A stretch of DNA of 52,877 bases from an uncultured Collinsella sp. (GCA_902475245.1 CABRYP010000013.1:1-52877), one strand, 5' to 3'. Positions 6,938 to 16,183 are shown, numbered from the stretch's first letter. Translations and numbers: made by a program. The notes: generated by a model not told the origin, from the sequence alone.

Positions 6938-8881
6938 CTAGAACGTTCCGCCGCCGCCTCCGCCGACGCCGCCGCCTCCGCCGCCCGAGAAGCCGCCGCC
7001 TCCGCCGCCGCTCGAGCTGTCGGAGCTCGATGTCAGCTCACGGATGCTCTCGTGATACACGCCGTCGAACGAATCGAGCGGCGACTCGGTACCGTAATGA
7101 TGGTAGTACCACCAGTAGCAGGGGTAATTGTCGTAGAAACCGTCGGCCTCGCGCACCTCGGGCGGCACGGCCTCGGCAAGCTGACGCAGGACTTCCTTCG
7201 ATACGCCCAGCGCCGCACCCATCACCAGAAGTTTATTCCACAGTACCAAATCGCCCGGAACGGCTTCCTTTAGGCGCGTGAAATCCTCAAGCCAATGCTT
7301 GAGCGCCTTGCAGCGAGCCGCCACCTCGGCGCCCTCCGGCGTAAAGCGGCGGAACGTAAGGCCCACGCCAATACCCACCAGCACAATCGGCACCGAGATA
7401 ACCGCGGCGACAATGTTCGCCTGCGCGCCGTCGGTAAAGAAGATGGATCCCGCGGGAACACAGGCGATCAGAATACCGAGAACCAGGCAAAACACCATTG
7501 CGACAATGCCGTCCGAGGCAACGTACTCGCTATCGGCCAGCTTGCCCTTAACGGTGTTCTGATAGTCCTCGAGCTTGTCGCCCACGGGCGTAGCGTGCTG
7601 CTTGACGTAGTGCTGCAGCTCGTCAAACGTGCGCGAGCGATCGCCGTTCTCGTCGGGCTTAGCACCGGCAAAGAAGACCTTGAGCACCATGCGGTCAATG
7701 CCCTTGGCCGACTTCCAGCCCGCATCACTCACCGTCACGCGATACGTCTGCTCTTCTTTTTCACGCCCCATCAGGCCTTTCTTGGCCTTGGTCACGGTCG
7801 CCTGCTCCAGCTTGATCACACGGTCGTCGGTGAGCTTCATGAGCGTGGCGATATATGCCTGATCGGGCACCTCGTTCCAGCTCATGAGGGCCGAAAGCAC
7901 GGCGGGATGGTCGGCCGAAGGCACATCGCGGAAATATTCGTCCTGGAAAAGCGGCTTTGGCTTGCGGCGGCGCAGCTTGAGCACAACGATTGTGCCGGTA
8001 AAGGCCACCGCCGCGACAACACTTAGCACGGCAAGTACATTGGCAATCATGCGAGCGTGAGCGCGGCGGGCGTTAGCTTCGTCGGCCCATTCCTTCTCTT
8101 CGCCCAGGATCGTTGACATGCGTTCTTCGCCCGAGGCGGCAAGCTGCGGCACCCAGTCGCTGGGGAAGGCGATGCGTGCCTCGGCGAATTCGCCCTGATG
8201 CACGCAGGGAATGGTATAGGTGACCATGGGTTCGTCCGCATCGAGCGATACGTCACCCGTCAGCGGACCGTGGCCCCACGCGCGGAAGTTATCGCCCTTG
8301 ACGGCCGCCGTCCCGGCAGCGGCATTTGCGAAGTGCACTTCCATCTCGACGTCATCGGAATCCGCGGACCAGCCGTCGCCCACGAATTTCCAATAGAGCT
8401 CGGCGGTATCGGCCCAGTTCATAACCGCACCGGTCATGGTGTAGCTCACGTAATAGATCGCGCTATCGCCGCTCTCGTGGGGGCTGAAAACCTTGATCTT
8501 TACGCCGTCACCAGTCTGCTCGACCGTATAGACGCCAGAGTCACCCTTGTTCGCGCTATCGACTTTGTTGAACGCGGTGTCCTCCTCCTCGACGCTCAGC
8601 ACATCGACACCCGCCGTACCGCCCTGCTGGTTGGTGCCCGTATTGATCTCCCAAAACACGCCGTTGATGTCGTCATCGAAATCAAACTGGCGCCCCTCGA
8701 CAACGGTCAGCGAGCCGTCGGCCTCGACCGTGGCGCCGATATAGGTTTGGGTCATGGAGTAGCCGTCGGCGTGCGCGGCGACAGGCAGCAGCAACAACGC
8801 GAGCGCGACGAGCACGCAGACGGAAGCGAATCGCGCAAACAGGCAGCGCTGCCGACAAGTATTGGCAACGGGGGCGTTCAT
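6938..8881 (-). CDS. DUF2207-family membrane protein with glycine-rich C-terminus
   Basis: A 647-residue cell-envelope protein of unknown biochemical role. A signal peptide/first membrane segment spans ~18-38 (CVLVALALLLLPVAAHADG). The extracytoplasmic DUF2207 beta-rich domain (~40-270) opens with YSMTQTYIGATVEADGSLTV. A membrane segment follows at ~285-305, then a cytoplasmic stretch (RRRKPKPLFQDEYFRD...). Two more hydrophobic segments lie at ~475-530, followed by a soluble tail. The last ~30 residues are almost pure Gly with Ser, ending GGGGGGTF, a feature common in this family. The frame reaches 8950, but the ATG at 8881 has AAAGGA seven nt upstream and starts just before the signal peptide. 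Likely monocistronic. Confidence 0.9.
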   Translation of the reverse strand: MNAPVANTCRQRCLFARFASVCVLVALALLLLPVAAHADGYSMTQTYIGATVEADGSLTVVEGRQFDFDDDINGVFWEINTGTNQQGGTAGVDVLSVEEEDTAFNKVDSANKGDSGVYTVEQTGDGVKIKVFSPHESGDSAIYYVSYTMTGAVMNWADTAELYWKFVGDGWSADSDDVEMEVHFANAAAGTAAVKGDNFRAWGHGPLTGDVSLDADEPMVTYTIPCVHQGEFAEARIAFPSDWVPQLAASGEERMSTILGEEKEWADEANARRAHARMIANVLAVLSVVAAVAFTGTIVVLKLRRRKPKPLFQDEYFRDVPSADHPAVLSALMSWNEVPDQAYIATLMKLTDDRVIKLEQATVTKAKKGLMGREKEEQTYRVTVSDAGWKSAKGIDRMVLKVFFAGAKPDENGDRSRTFDELQHYVKQHATPVGDKLEDYQNTVKGKLADSEYVASDGIVAMVFCLVLGILIACVPAGSIFFTDGAQANIVAAVISVPIVLVGIGVGLTFRRFTPEGAEVAARCKALKHWLEDFTRLKEAVPGDLVLWNKLLVMGAALGVSKEVLRQLAEAVPPEVREADGFYDNYPCYWWYYHHYGTESPLDSFDGVYHESIRELTSSSDSSSGGGGGGFSGGGGGGVGGGGGGTF

Positions 8882-9020
8882 AGGCACATCCTTTGTCTGT
8901 AAAACCAACATCGCCATTGTCCCACGTTTGCGGGCACACATGACGAACATCTAGGCGACCGGAGTGCCAAACGGGATGAAAGTCACGCCCGCACCCCGAC
9001 ACTTGGAAAACGATCTATTG

Positions 9021-9043
9021 GGGACGGAGGAAAACGGATCATT
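9021..9043 (+). repeat. Dispersed 23-bp repeat, copy A
   Basis: Begins GGGACGGAGGAAA and ends CGGATCATT. An inverted copy with one mismatch lies at 12692-12714, and a partial relative lies inside the hairpin at 3253-3289. All are at gene ends or in intergenic DNA. Confidence 0.75.
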
Positions 9044-9267
9044 GGGTTGAACCGACAGACAGCAACAAATTTGTTGTTTAGGACGCTCTTTGGCCGAATC
9101 CCGCGCCAACAATAGATACCACTTCACAGCTCCGTCACAGGTGTAGCGGCTTTGTGTGGGCTCGGCATGCGCTGATTGAGCCACCAGTCGAGGGGCATAA
9201 AGCAGTTGAGCGAAAACGGTTTGCCCCTTTGCCGTTCGCTCGAGGATCATGTCCCCCTTTTCCGCGG

Positions 9268-9301
9268 AAACCCCGGCAGTTGCGAAGAGCTGCCGGGGTT
9301 T
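9268..9301 (+). terminator. Strong GC-rich hairpin, possible terminator
   Basis: A perfect 12-bp stem AAACCCCGGCAG/CTGCCGGGGTTT with a 10-nt loop is followed on the plus strand by CTGTTGTCT, only moderately T-rich. No plus-strand gene precedes it closely, so its transcript is unknown. Confidence 0.5.
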
Positions 9302-9438
9302 CTGTTGTCTAAGGTGCCAAGTTGACGGACAGGAATTAAAGCACCGAGTCTGCAGCCCGCCATACGCAATGCGGGGCCTCGACAACTTGCGGACCACAGT
9401 GACGCCTCCCCATCGCGCCCCGCGCTATACTCGTCCGC

Positions 9439-10449
9439 ATGGATATCAAAACACGCAACATAGCAACGCCCGCCGCGGATGCGCCAACGACGCAGCCCGC
9501 CTCCGTTCCCGCGCCCGTCGTGGGGCGCTTTGCCCCGTCGCCATCGGGCCGCATGCACCTGGGCAACGTGTTCAGCTGCCTCTGCTCGTGGCTTTCGGCC
9601 CGCAGCCAAGGCGGCAGCATTGTGTTGCGCATCGAGGACCTGGACGATCGCTGTAAGCGCCCGGAACTTGCCGCTCAACTGATTGACGACCTGGCCTGGC
9701 TAGGGCTTGAGTGGGACGAAGGCCCCTACTACCAGCACGATCGCCTCGACCTGTACGAGAGCGCCTTGCGCCAGCTGCAGGGCGCTGGCCTCACCTACCC
9801 CTGTTTTTGCACGCGCGCCGAGCTCCACGCCGCGAGCGCGCCGCACGCCAGCGACGGCACGCCCATCTACCGCGGCGCCTGCCGAGGCCTTTCGGCCGAA
9901 GAGGTCGCCCGCCGCAGTGCCCTGCGCGCCCCGGCCACGCGCCTGCGCGTGCCCGCCGTCGACGACCTCGCAGACGATGTGGTCGAATTCGTGGACCGCA
10001 CGTACGGGGCCCAATGCGAGGCACTCGCCACCGAATGCGGCGACTTTTTGGTGCGCCGCAGCGACGGCGTGTTTGCCTACCAGCTGGCCGTGGTGGTCGA
10101 CGACGCCGCCATGGGTGTTACCGAGGTCGTGCGCGGATGCGACCTGCTGGGCTCCACGCCGCGCCAAATCTACCTGCAGCATCTGCTGGGACTTCCCACG
10201 CCGCACTACGCGCATATTCCGCTGCTCATGTCGCCGGACGGCCGCCGCCTTTCCAAGCGCGATCGCGATCTGGACCTGGGCGAGCTCCGCGCCCGCTTTG
10301 GCACACCCGAGGCATTGCTGGGCTGGCTCGCCGGGCAAACGGGCATCGCACCGGACACCACACCGCGCTCTGCCAAGCAGCTGGTCGAATACTTTAGCTG
10401 GGACGTCATCCGTGCGCATCGCGAGAACATCACTGTAACTGCCGAGTAG
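9439..10449 (+). CDS. gluQ: Glutamyl-Q tRNA(Asp) synthetase
   Basis: A GluRS catalytic-core paralogue that attaches glutamate to queuosine at position 34 of tRNA(Asp). At 336 residues it is the length of GluQ and lacks the GluRS anticodon-binding domain. The class I HIGH-like motif is PSPSGRMHLGN (33-43) and the KMSKS-like motif is RRLSKRD (~268-274). Zinc ligands CFC (~117-119) and the later Y-x3-C (YRGAC, ~140) are present, as in GluQ proteins. The N-terminal ~27 residues are Pro/Ala-rich and extra to the family. It converges with the phosphoesterase pair on the opposite strand, with only 15 bp between stop codons. Confidence 0.94.
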   Translation: MDIKTRNIATPAADAPTTQPASVPAPVVGRFAPSPSGRMHLGNVFSCLCSWLSARSQGGSIVLRIEDLDDRCKRPELAAQLIDDLAWLGLEWDEGPYYQHDRLDLYESALRQLQGAGLTYPCFCTRAELHAASAPHASDGTPIYRGACRGLSAEEVARRSALRAPATRLRVPAVDDLADDVVEFVDRTYGAQCEALATECGDFLVRRSDGVFAYQLAVVVDDAAMGVTEVVRGCDLLGSTPRQIYLQHLLGLPTPHYAHIPLLMSPDGRRLSKRDRDLDLGELRARFGTPEALLGWLAGQTGIAPDTTPRSAKQLVEYFSWDVIRAHRENITVTAE

Positions 10450-10464
10450 CCAAACGCCTCGCCC

Positions 10465-11190
10465 CTACGCAACATCCCAGGGCTGGAGTTCGTCGCCCAG
10501 GCGAACGATGCAGTCGTAGAGCACGGTGTGGCGCTCGGCCGGGTTGGCATCCCGATGGAAATGCCCGTAGTACCAGCGTTTGTAATCCAAGTGGTCTTCC
10601 AGCTCATCGAAAAATGCCGTAAGCCGATCAACGGCGGGGTAATTCCAGCCGGGTGCCGGATAAAGCGTGGGCGAAAGCATGCGCGTAGAGCAGGTGTGGG
10701 TGATCACGTAGTCGACCTTCCAGCCCACGCTGTCGAGCTTTGCCCGCGCCTCCTCAAAGTTGCGCTCGTCCGGCAGCTCCTGTGGCCACCAGCTGGAATA
10801 CGGTATGCGGTATTCCTTGTCCACGCTCGTGGCACCGCCCATAGTAAAGATCGTTGAGTCATCGAGCTCAAAAACCTCGCCGCGCGTCAGGCGTCGGATG
10901 GGAGAGGTATCCGATAGGCGCTGCGTCAGCCCACCGTGCCACAACTCCATGGGGCGCTCCGCCCAATGATCGAAACGCTCGTGGTTGCCGTCGACGAACA
11001 GCGCGGTATAGGGACGCGATTCCAGCCAGGCGATGTCGGCGCACTCCTCGGCAGAGAAATCCCACGGAAAGCCAAAGTCGCCCGCGACGATGAGATAGTC
11101 GTCGCTCGTCAGGCTATCCCCAAGGTCCCAATCGCGCAGCTTTTGCATGTCGAGGCCGCCGTGAATATCGCCCGTCACATAGACCGTCAT
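10465..11190 (-). CDS. Calcineurin-like metallophosphoesterase
   Basis: A 241-residue soluble binuclear-metal phosphoesterase. Metal-binding motifs are visible in order: GDIHG (~7-11), GDFG (~37-40), GNHERF (~68-73), and later VITHTCS (~161) and YYGHFHRD (~206-213). Its start ATG overlaps the stop codon of the upstream phosphoesterase by 4 bp (ATGA), showing translational coupling. The substrate is unknown; members of this superfamily act on nucleic acids, cyclic nucleotides, dinucleoside polyphosphates or phosphoproteins. Confidence 0.93.
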   Translation of the reverse strand: MTVYVTGDIHGGLDMQKLRDWDLGDSLTSDDYLIVAGDFGFPWDFSAEECADIAWLESRPYTALFVDGNHERFDHWAERPMELWHGGLTQRLSDTSPIRRLTRGEVFELDDSTIFTMGGATSVDKEYRIPYSSWWPQELPDERNFEEARAKLDSVGWKVDYVITHTCSTRMLSPTLYPAPGWNYPAVDRLTAFFDELEDHLDYKRWYYGHFHRDANPAERHTVLYDCIVRLGDELQPWDVA

Positions 11191-11825
11191 CGGATCACCA
11201 CTTCCCTCTTATAACTTTCGAGATCGTGCTCGACCTGCTCGTCGCCCGTGGCATTGACCCACCACGGCCATTTAACGCAACACATCGGCTCGTCTACCTG
11301 CGCAAACCAAGCTTTGAGCTCCTCCAAGCTCACCGGGGCGTAGCTGTTGGCGTCCACGCCCACGTCATAGCGCAGCAGTCCCTGCCTGCGGTTGAACTCG
11401 TTGTATGCGCCGCCGCAACTGTGGATATGCCCGTGCAAATGCCAGCTGCCGTGCGACATGCCCTGCCAGTCGACCATGGGATAGTGGCTCAGCACGATTT
11501 TTTGGCAGTTGATCTTGAGCGCGCAAATGGGCGGCTCGACGATAAAAGCATCCGCTACCGCAGGCTGCGTCCAGTCTTTGTCGTGGTTGCCGGGCAGCAG
11601 ATGGACGCGCTTGCAGGCAATGCTTTTGCGCAGCTCGTAGGCGTCTTGGACCGTCATCTTAAAGCTAAAGTCACCCAAGATGTAGAGCTCGTCATCCGCA
11701 GCAACCTTGCTGTTAATGTTGGCGACCATGGCATCGTTCATCTGCGCAACAGTCGACCAAGGCCTATCGCTAAGCCGTAGCATGTTCTCGTGTCCAAAGT
11801 GAGTATCGCCGGTAAACCAGATCAC
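11187..11825 (-). CDS. Calcineurin-like metallophosphoesterase (second, coupled)
   Basis: About 212 residues, with motifs TGDTHFGHEN at the extreme N-terminus, GDFSFK (~51), LLPGNHDKDW (~80), LSHYPM (~117) and HLHGHIHS (~133-140). A longer frame starts at an ATG at 11855, but a GTG at 11825 is preceded by a perfect AGGAGG at 5-nt spacing and begins exactly at the phosphoesterase fold, so it is the likelier start. It is the first gene of a coupled two-phosphoesterase operon and differs clearly in sequence from its partner. HFGH-type members resemble YfcE/MJ0936-like or Ap4A-hydrolase-like enzymes; the substrate is unknown. Confidence 0.9.
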   Translation of the reverse strand: MIWFTGDTHFGHENMLRLSDRPWSTVAQMNDAMVANINSKVAADDELYILGDFSFKMTVQDAYELRKSIACKRVHLLPGNHDKDWTQPAVADAFIVEPPICALKINCQKIVLSHYPMVDWQGMSHGSWHLHGHIHSCGGAYNEFNRRQGLLRYDVGVDANSYAPVSLEELKAWFAQVDEPMCCVKWPWWVNATGDEQVEHDLESYKREVVIR

Positions 11826-11865
11826 GGGGACCTCCTGTTGCTGCGGGGTATCCATCCCTTAGGGC

Positions 11866-12105
11866 TTACCCCTCGTTCTTCCATCCAAACGGGTCGAGCA
11901 CCCAAAAAATCAGATCGAGTACGCCGCCGGTCATCATGGCGCCGGCAAGGGCCATGCAAACGTGCAGAGAACTGGCACTTCGGAGCACGTCGAATGGCCC
12001 CAGAACAGCCAGCAGCGCGACCGCTGCGCCGGCAAGGCACAACGCGAGGCACGGCCCCGCGTCCTTGACGCACTTCTTTGCGAGATGCTTGGTGTTATCG
12101 CTCAT
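11866..12105 (-). CDS. Small two-helix membrane protein, function unknown
   Basis: A 79-residue protein with two hydrophobic segments (~17-38 and ~47-68) and a charged C-terminus (GWKNEG). The ATG at 12105 is chosen over an earlier one at 12144 because AAGGAG precedes it at ~10 nt and MSDNTKHLAKK is a natural soluble N-terminus. It lies 40 bp upstream of the phosphoesterase GTG start and may be co-transcribed with that pair. No family recognised. Confidence 0.65.
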   Translation of the reverse strand: MSDNTKHLAKKCVKDAGPCLALCLAGAAVALLAVLGPFDVLRSASSLHVCMALAGAMMTGGVLDLIFWVLDPFGWKNEG

Positions 12106-12258
12106 TGGTATCGAACTCCTTAGAGGATCGTTGTTTGGGTACATGCCGCCGCGGCAGAGCAGGGCGGCAGGGTAAGTGTCCCATGCCGTGCGGACACGTT
12201 TTTAAACCCATGTATCCGCAGGGACCCATGTCCTTGCAGAACACCCCCGAAGAATCGT

Positions 12259-12615
12259 CTAAGCCGCTGGCGGGCAACATACTGAACAGGGGGTCTTTCC
12301 TCGTTTGAGCGCGGTCGCCAGTGGCACGCTTGTTCTAATGGCATTTTGAGGAAGGTTTTTGCATCCCCCAGAACGGTGATAAATCTTGCCGTTCTTGATG
12401 ACGATCACCTTGGTTTTTGAAGCAGCCACGCTGCGGGACTTGATGGGCGCATCCGCCTTTTGACGAGCCGGTGCCGTTTTCCGAGGCCAGCCTCTCGGAA
12501 AATCAGAATCGCAGAATCGATTGATGTAGCTGTCGAAACATCCATCGAACAGCAGCCCCGTTGCCAAGCCCGCCATGAACCCACAGGCAATCGCGGCCTC
12601 TCCTCTAATTTGCAT
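12259..12615 (-). CDS. Small protein with a C-terminal His-Cys zinc-binding motif
   Basis: 118 residues. The N-terminus (~8-27) is hydrophobic and may be a membrane anchor or signal. A basic linker follows (~40-68). The C-terminus carries IYHRSGGCKNLPQ then PLATALKRGKTPCSVC, giving H80, C85, C110 and C113. This is the short Ada-like metal-binding pattern (Y-H-x4-C-x2-L...A...G-x2-P-C-x2-C) often fused to exported or nuclease proteins. AAGGAGG sits 5 nt before the ATG. Likely a surface- or membrane-linked metal-binding protein; role unknown. Confidence 0.75.
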   Translation of the reverse strand: MQIRGEAAIACGFMAGLATGLLFDGCFDSYINRFCDSDFPRGWPRKTAPARQKADAPIKSRSVAASKTKVIVIKNGKIYHRSGGCKNLPQNAIRTSVPLATALKRGKTPCSVCCPPAA

Positions 12616-12642
12616 ATGTCCCTCCTTAATTAATCTTGAAGA

Positions 12643-12689
12643 TAAAAGCGGCGCGCGCCGCAGGACCCATGCCCTTGCGGCGCGCGCCG
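12643..12689 (-). terminator. Rho-independent terminator of the large surface-protein gene
   Basis: A perfect 14-bp stem (CGGCGCGCGCCGCA at 12649-12662 with its complement at 12676-12689) and 13-nt loop are followed on the minus strand by CTTTTATC. It lies 25 bp after the stop codon of the 1116-residue protein. Confidence 0.88.
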
Positions 12690-12691
12690 AA

Positions 12692-12714
12692 AATGATCCG
12701 CTTTCCTCCGTCCC
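12692..12714 (-). repeat. Dispersed 23-bp repeat, copy B
   Basis: Inverted copy of the 9021-9043 element (one A-to-G difference). It overlaps the last base of the surface-protein stop codon and immediately precedes the terminator. Confidence 0.75.
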
Positions 12715-15700
12715 TAACGGATCAGCTGGCGGCGCTTGTCGGACAGGAAGACGCCGGCGGCAACCAGGACCGTGCCTCCAATTACGAACGTCTCGCCCAG
12801 CAGGTTGGACACGTCGCCCGTGGCGGGCATCGTCGTCTGCTGCGTGGTGGCCTCGGACGCCGAGGTCATGTGCTTGGCCTGGTACGCCACCTGCGTCGCA
12901 GGCTGAGTCTGCTCGCCATTCCCGCGCTCGGCGGCCTCTTGGCGAGCGATCTCGGCGTTGAGCTCGACAATAGCCTGGTCGAGCTCGGCCTTGGCGGCGG
13001 TATAGTTGGCAAGCGCCTCCAAGTAGGCAGGTGCCACAGCATCCGTCGCAGCAACGGCAGCGTCGAGCTCAATCTTGGCAGCTGCGGCGCGCTCGGCGGC
13101 ATCGTGGGCTGCAGCGATCTTAGCGTTGAGCGCCTCATCCGCATCGTTGGCACGGCCGCTAGCGATGGCGTCGGCAAGGTTGATCCTGCGCAGGCGGGCA
13201 ACCGCGGCGGCAGAAGCATCGCGATCAGCGGTCGCATCCGTTACGGCGTCGTCCGCCGCAGTCACGCCAGACTCGGCATCGGTCTTCGCCGAAGCCGCTG
13301 CCTCAACAGCAGCATCGGCAGCGGCCTTGTCCTCCGTCGCCTGAGCAAGCGCCGCGGCGGCATCATGTAGCTGAGCCGCACGAGCAGCAGCCGCGACGGA
13401 TGCGGCCTGAGCCGCGGTCACAGCCGTGCCGGCACCGCTCGCAGCAGCCTGGGCGGCAACAAGCTCGGCCTGGGCAGCAGCGACGTCGGCATCTGCCTGG
13501 CCTGCCGCACCCTGCGCGGCATTCACTGCAGCCTGCGCGTCAGCCTGAACGGCACGCGCCCCCTCGAGCACCGCCGAGGCCGCATCAAATGCACGCTGAG
13601 CAGCGGCAACGTCGGCAGAGTACGCAGCCAGCTCGTCCTGGGCGGCAGCAAGCGCGCTCTCCTTGTCGCCAACGCCGGCGCGAGCGGCATCCAGCGCACG
13701 CCGGGCAGCGGCAGCCTTGCCCTTGGCGACATCGAGTTCATCAGACTTGGCAGTCACGACACTCTGCGCCGCGGTAACCGCAGCGCTGGCAGCGTCCACG
13801 TCGGCGCGGGCATCAGCCACGGCACGCGCAGCGGCCTCAGCCGCGGCCTGCTTCTCCCCCACGGCAGCCTGGGCATCCGAGGCCCCAGCGGCAGCAGCGT
13901 CAACATCGGCGGCAGCAGCATCGACTTGAGCCTGCCTTGCAGCGGCGGCCTGCGACGCGGCGCTCACCTTGCCGCCAGCCTGCGCAGCCGCGCCCTGAGC
14001 GGCAGAAAGCTCCTGACGAGCCGCGTCCACGCCCTGCCCAGGATTTGCCAACGAGTCACACCACGCATTAAGCGCAGCCTCGTATTCGGCAACCGTCATC
14101 GGATTGGCGGCATTCGTGTACCATCCTCCAGACATAGAGAACGTCTGCGCCTGCGTAAGCCAACGGTTCATCGTCCCGCGCGTGCAAACCCCCATACCCG
14201 TTACGGTGTAATCGGGATCGATCACATTCATGTAGTGACCGACTGTATGCACGCTCCCGCCATGCGCAGCCACGTAGCGATCGATTTCGTCGCCATGCTG
14301 CTCGTAGAAATCAAAAGCAGCCTTTCCCGTAAGGCCCGTCGCTCCCAGCGTAGCCGCAGCGCGGTCAAAGACGGCCTTCTCCTGATCGACCCACTGGATG
14401 AACGGGTCGCTTCCGTAGTTCCACGCCACGTTTTCGCCCACGTTGAACTGCATGGCGTGCGCAGTCTTGGTATCGGAGAAATTCGCATCGGCAATCGCGG
14501 TCGCCATCATGGCATACGTCACCTTGAGCTCACCCAGGCCAACGCTCGCACGATACTTGTTGCACGCCTTGAGCCACACAATCGCTTGCTTCATGTTGGT
14601 CAGACTCGTCGCGTCAACCTCCTCGCCCACCTTGGTGAGGCTGGCATATTTGCAGTTGAGAATCAGGTCCGCCGCATCGTCGGCACCCACGCTCTTAAAG
14701 AACGCAATGGCGCCCTGGCGGTAGTTTTCCGCCGAGGCGTTCGCCGTAGCCTGAGCGGCGTCGAGCTTGGCCTGCGCTTGAGCTACAGCCTGATCGGCCT
14801 GCTGCTTTTGAGCCTTTGCCTGGTCGAGCGCCTTGTCGGCAGCGTTCTTCTCGTCCTTAGCGGCCGAGAGCTTGGCCTGAGCGTCGGCCAGCGCCGCAAG
14901 CGCATTGGCATGCTCGGCCTTAGCCTGATCGACGGCGGCGTCTGCCGCGGTCGCAGCAGCCGTGGCAGCGTCCAACTTGGACTGCGCGTCAGCCGCAGCC
15001 TGCTGCTGGACGGCGAGCGCCTGCTGAGCAGCCTGCACCTCACCCTCGGCAGTGGTCACTTCCTGCGAGGCAGCAGCGAGTTCGCCCTCGCGCTGCGCCT
15101 GGACCGACTTGGCGGCGTCCAGCGCGGCAGCGGCGGCGTCCACCTTGGCCTTGGCAGCCTCGTACTCCGGGCCCGCGGCACCCTGCTCGGCACGGTCGAG
15201 ATCGGCCTTGGCGGCGTCATAGCTCGCCTGAGCGGCATTCACATCCTTATCGGCCGCATCCTTTGCCTGCTGAGCTGCCGAAAGCTTGCCTTGCGCGTCC
15301 TGCTGTTTGGCCGCGGCGGCATCAACGCCAGCCTGGGCATTCGAAAGCCTGACCTGCGCGTCGGCGGCCTGCTGCTTTGCCTGCTCCAGCTCGCTCGCGG
15401 CCTGCTCGGCAGCGGCCTGAGCCGCGGCAACAGCCTCGGGCGTGGCATCGGCAGCAGCGGCCTGCGCGGACTTGAGCGCAGCCTGGGCATCGTCGGCGGT
15501 CTTCTGGGCAGCGGTCAGGGCTTCACCCTTGTCCGTCAGATCCCTCTTTGCGGCATCGAGTGCAGCTTGAGCGTCCTCGAGCGCCTTCACGTCCGCATCG
15601 GCCTTGTCCTGCGCGGCACCCATCTGCTGCTCCAGCTCGGCCGAAGCTGCAGAAGCGGCAGCGTCGCTTGTGCCACGGGCCGCATCGTAGGCGCTCTGAG

Positions 15701-16064
15701 CCTGCTGCTGGTTGGCAGCGGCGGCGTCGTAAGGAGCGGCGGCCGCATCCAAATCGGCCTTGGCAGCAGCGGCCTTAGCGCGAGCCGCATCGACCGCAGC
15801 CTGCAGGTTGGCGACCTTCTGCACCGCTGACACCGTGCCCGCGCCAGCGCTAGCAGCAGCCGCGCTCGTCAACGGAGACAGCACCGCAGCCGGCTTCGCA
15901 GTAGCGTCGGCACCGTTCGCACCCTGCGCCACCGCAGTCAGCGGAGACAGCAGCGACCCGCCCGTCATGGCGATCGTTGCCGCAGCAACTGTCGCCATAC
16001 GCCCGGCGGCCTTCGCCTTACCCGCAGCGCCGCCATTGATGTTCTTGTTCACGTTCTTGCTCAT
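12714..16064 (-). CDS. Giant Ala-rich coiled-coil surface protein with CAP/SCP-like domain and sorting signal
   Basis: A 1116-residue predicted wall-anchored protein. A basic N-terminus and hydrophobic stretch (~15-45) form a signal peptide. Residues ~80-440 and ~680-1075 are long Ala/Gln/Asp/Lys-rich coiled coils. They flank a globular CAP/SCP-like domain (~443-675) with NVGENVAWNY, a conserved WVDQEKAVFD helix and GHYMNVIDPDYTVTGMG. The C-terminus has an LPXTG-type variant MPATGD (~1079), a hydrophobic helix and KRR, so sortase anchoring is expected. The layout resembles SEC10/PgrA-type streptococcal surface proteins. The ATG at 16064 has GGAAGGA seven nt upstream; the frame also extends to 16103. 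It is probably monocistronic. Likely adhesin or surface-exclusion role, by inference only. Confidence 0.85.
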   Translation of the reverse strand: MSKNVNKNINGGAAGKAKAAGRMATVAAATIAMTGGSLLSPLTAVAQGANGADATAKPAAVLSPLTSAAAASAGAGTVSAVQKVANLQAAVDAARAKAAAAKADLDAAAAPYDAAAANQQQAQSAYDAARGTSDAAASAASAELEQQMGAAQDKADADVKALEDAQAALDAAKRDLTDKGEALTAAQKTADDAQAALKSAQAAAADATPEAVAAAQAAAEQAASELEQAKQQAADAQVRLSNAQAGVDAAAAKQQDAQGKLSAAQQAKDAADKDVNAAQASYDAAKADLDRAEQGAAGPEYEAAKAKVDAAAAALDAAKSVQAQREGELAAASQEVTTAEGEVQAAQQALAVQQQAAADAQSKLDAATAAATAADAAVDQAKAEHANALAALADAQAKLSAAKDEKNAADKALDQAKAQKQQADQAVAQAQAKLDAAQATANASAENYRQGAIAFFKSVGADDAADLILNCKYASLTKVGEEVDATSLTNMKQAIVWLKACNKYRASVGLGELKVTYAMMATAIADANFSDTKTAHAMQFNVGENVAWNYGSDPFIQWVDQEKAVFDRAAATLGATGLTGKAAFDFYEQHGDEIDRYVAAHGGSVHTVGHYMNVIDPDYTVTGMGVCTRGTMNRWLTQAQTFSMSGGWYTNAANPMTVAEYEAALNAWCDSLANPGQGVDAARQELSAAQGAAAQAGGKVSAASQAAAARQAQVDAAAADVDAAAAGASDAQAAVGEKQAAAEAAARAVADARADVDAASAAVTAAQSVVTAKSDELDVAKGKAAAARRALDAARAGVGDKESALAAAQDELAAYSADVAAAQRAFDAASAVLEGARAVQADAQAAVNAAQGAAGQADADVAAAQAELVAAQAAASGAGTAVTAAQAASVAAAARAAQLHDAAAALAQATEDKAAADAAVEAAASAKTDAESGVTAADDAVTDATADRDASAAAVARLRRINLADAIASGRANDADEALNAKIAAAHDAAERAAAAKIELDAAVAATDAVAPAYLEALANYTAAKAELDQAIVELNAEIARQEAAERGNGEQTQPATQVAYQAKHMTSASEATTQQTTMPATGDVSNLLGETFVIGGTVLVAAGVFLSDKRRQLIR

Positions 16065-16183
16065 TGCCGATTCCTTCCCACGATGAGCTGATGTTTGACA
16101 CATAATCGATCCAATATGCCCCGCTAAAAAGAGGTGATAACGGGGTAATTAAATCGGAGGAGTTGGAGACAAGCCCACATCCA

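Larger units (their letters stand above)
8951..9438. other. 488-bp intergenic region without a convincing gene
   Basis: Between the DUF2207 gene (minus) and gluQ (plus). A 148-codon frame on the minus strand lacks coding character. The stretch contains a dispersed 23-bp repeat (9021-9043), a GC-rich hairpin (9268-9301) and an imperfect GAGCGAA/TTCGCTC palindrome near 9210-9243. A small RNA ending at the hairpin is possible, but I see no recognisable RNA family. Confidence 0.6.

Noticed and set aside
8951..9397. 148-codon minus-strand frame in the gap before gluQ
   Set aside because: Contains the dispersed repeat and terminator hairpin, has no ribosome site and no protein-like pattern.
13926..15830. 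634-codon plus-strand frame
   Set aside because: Antisense to the Ala-rich surface protein; its Leu/Gly/Arg repeats mirror the coiled-coil codons.
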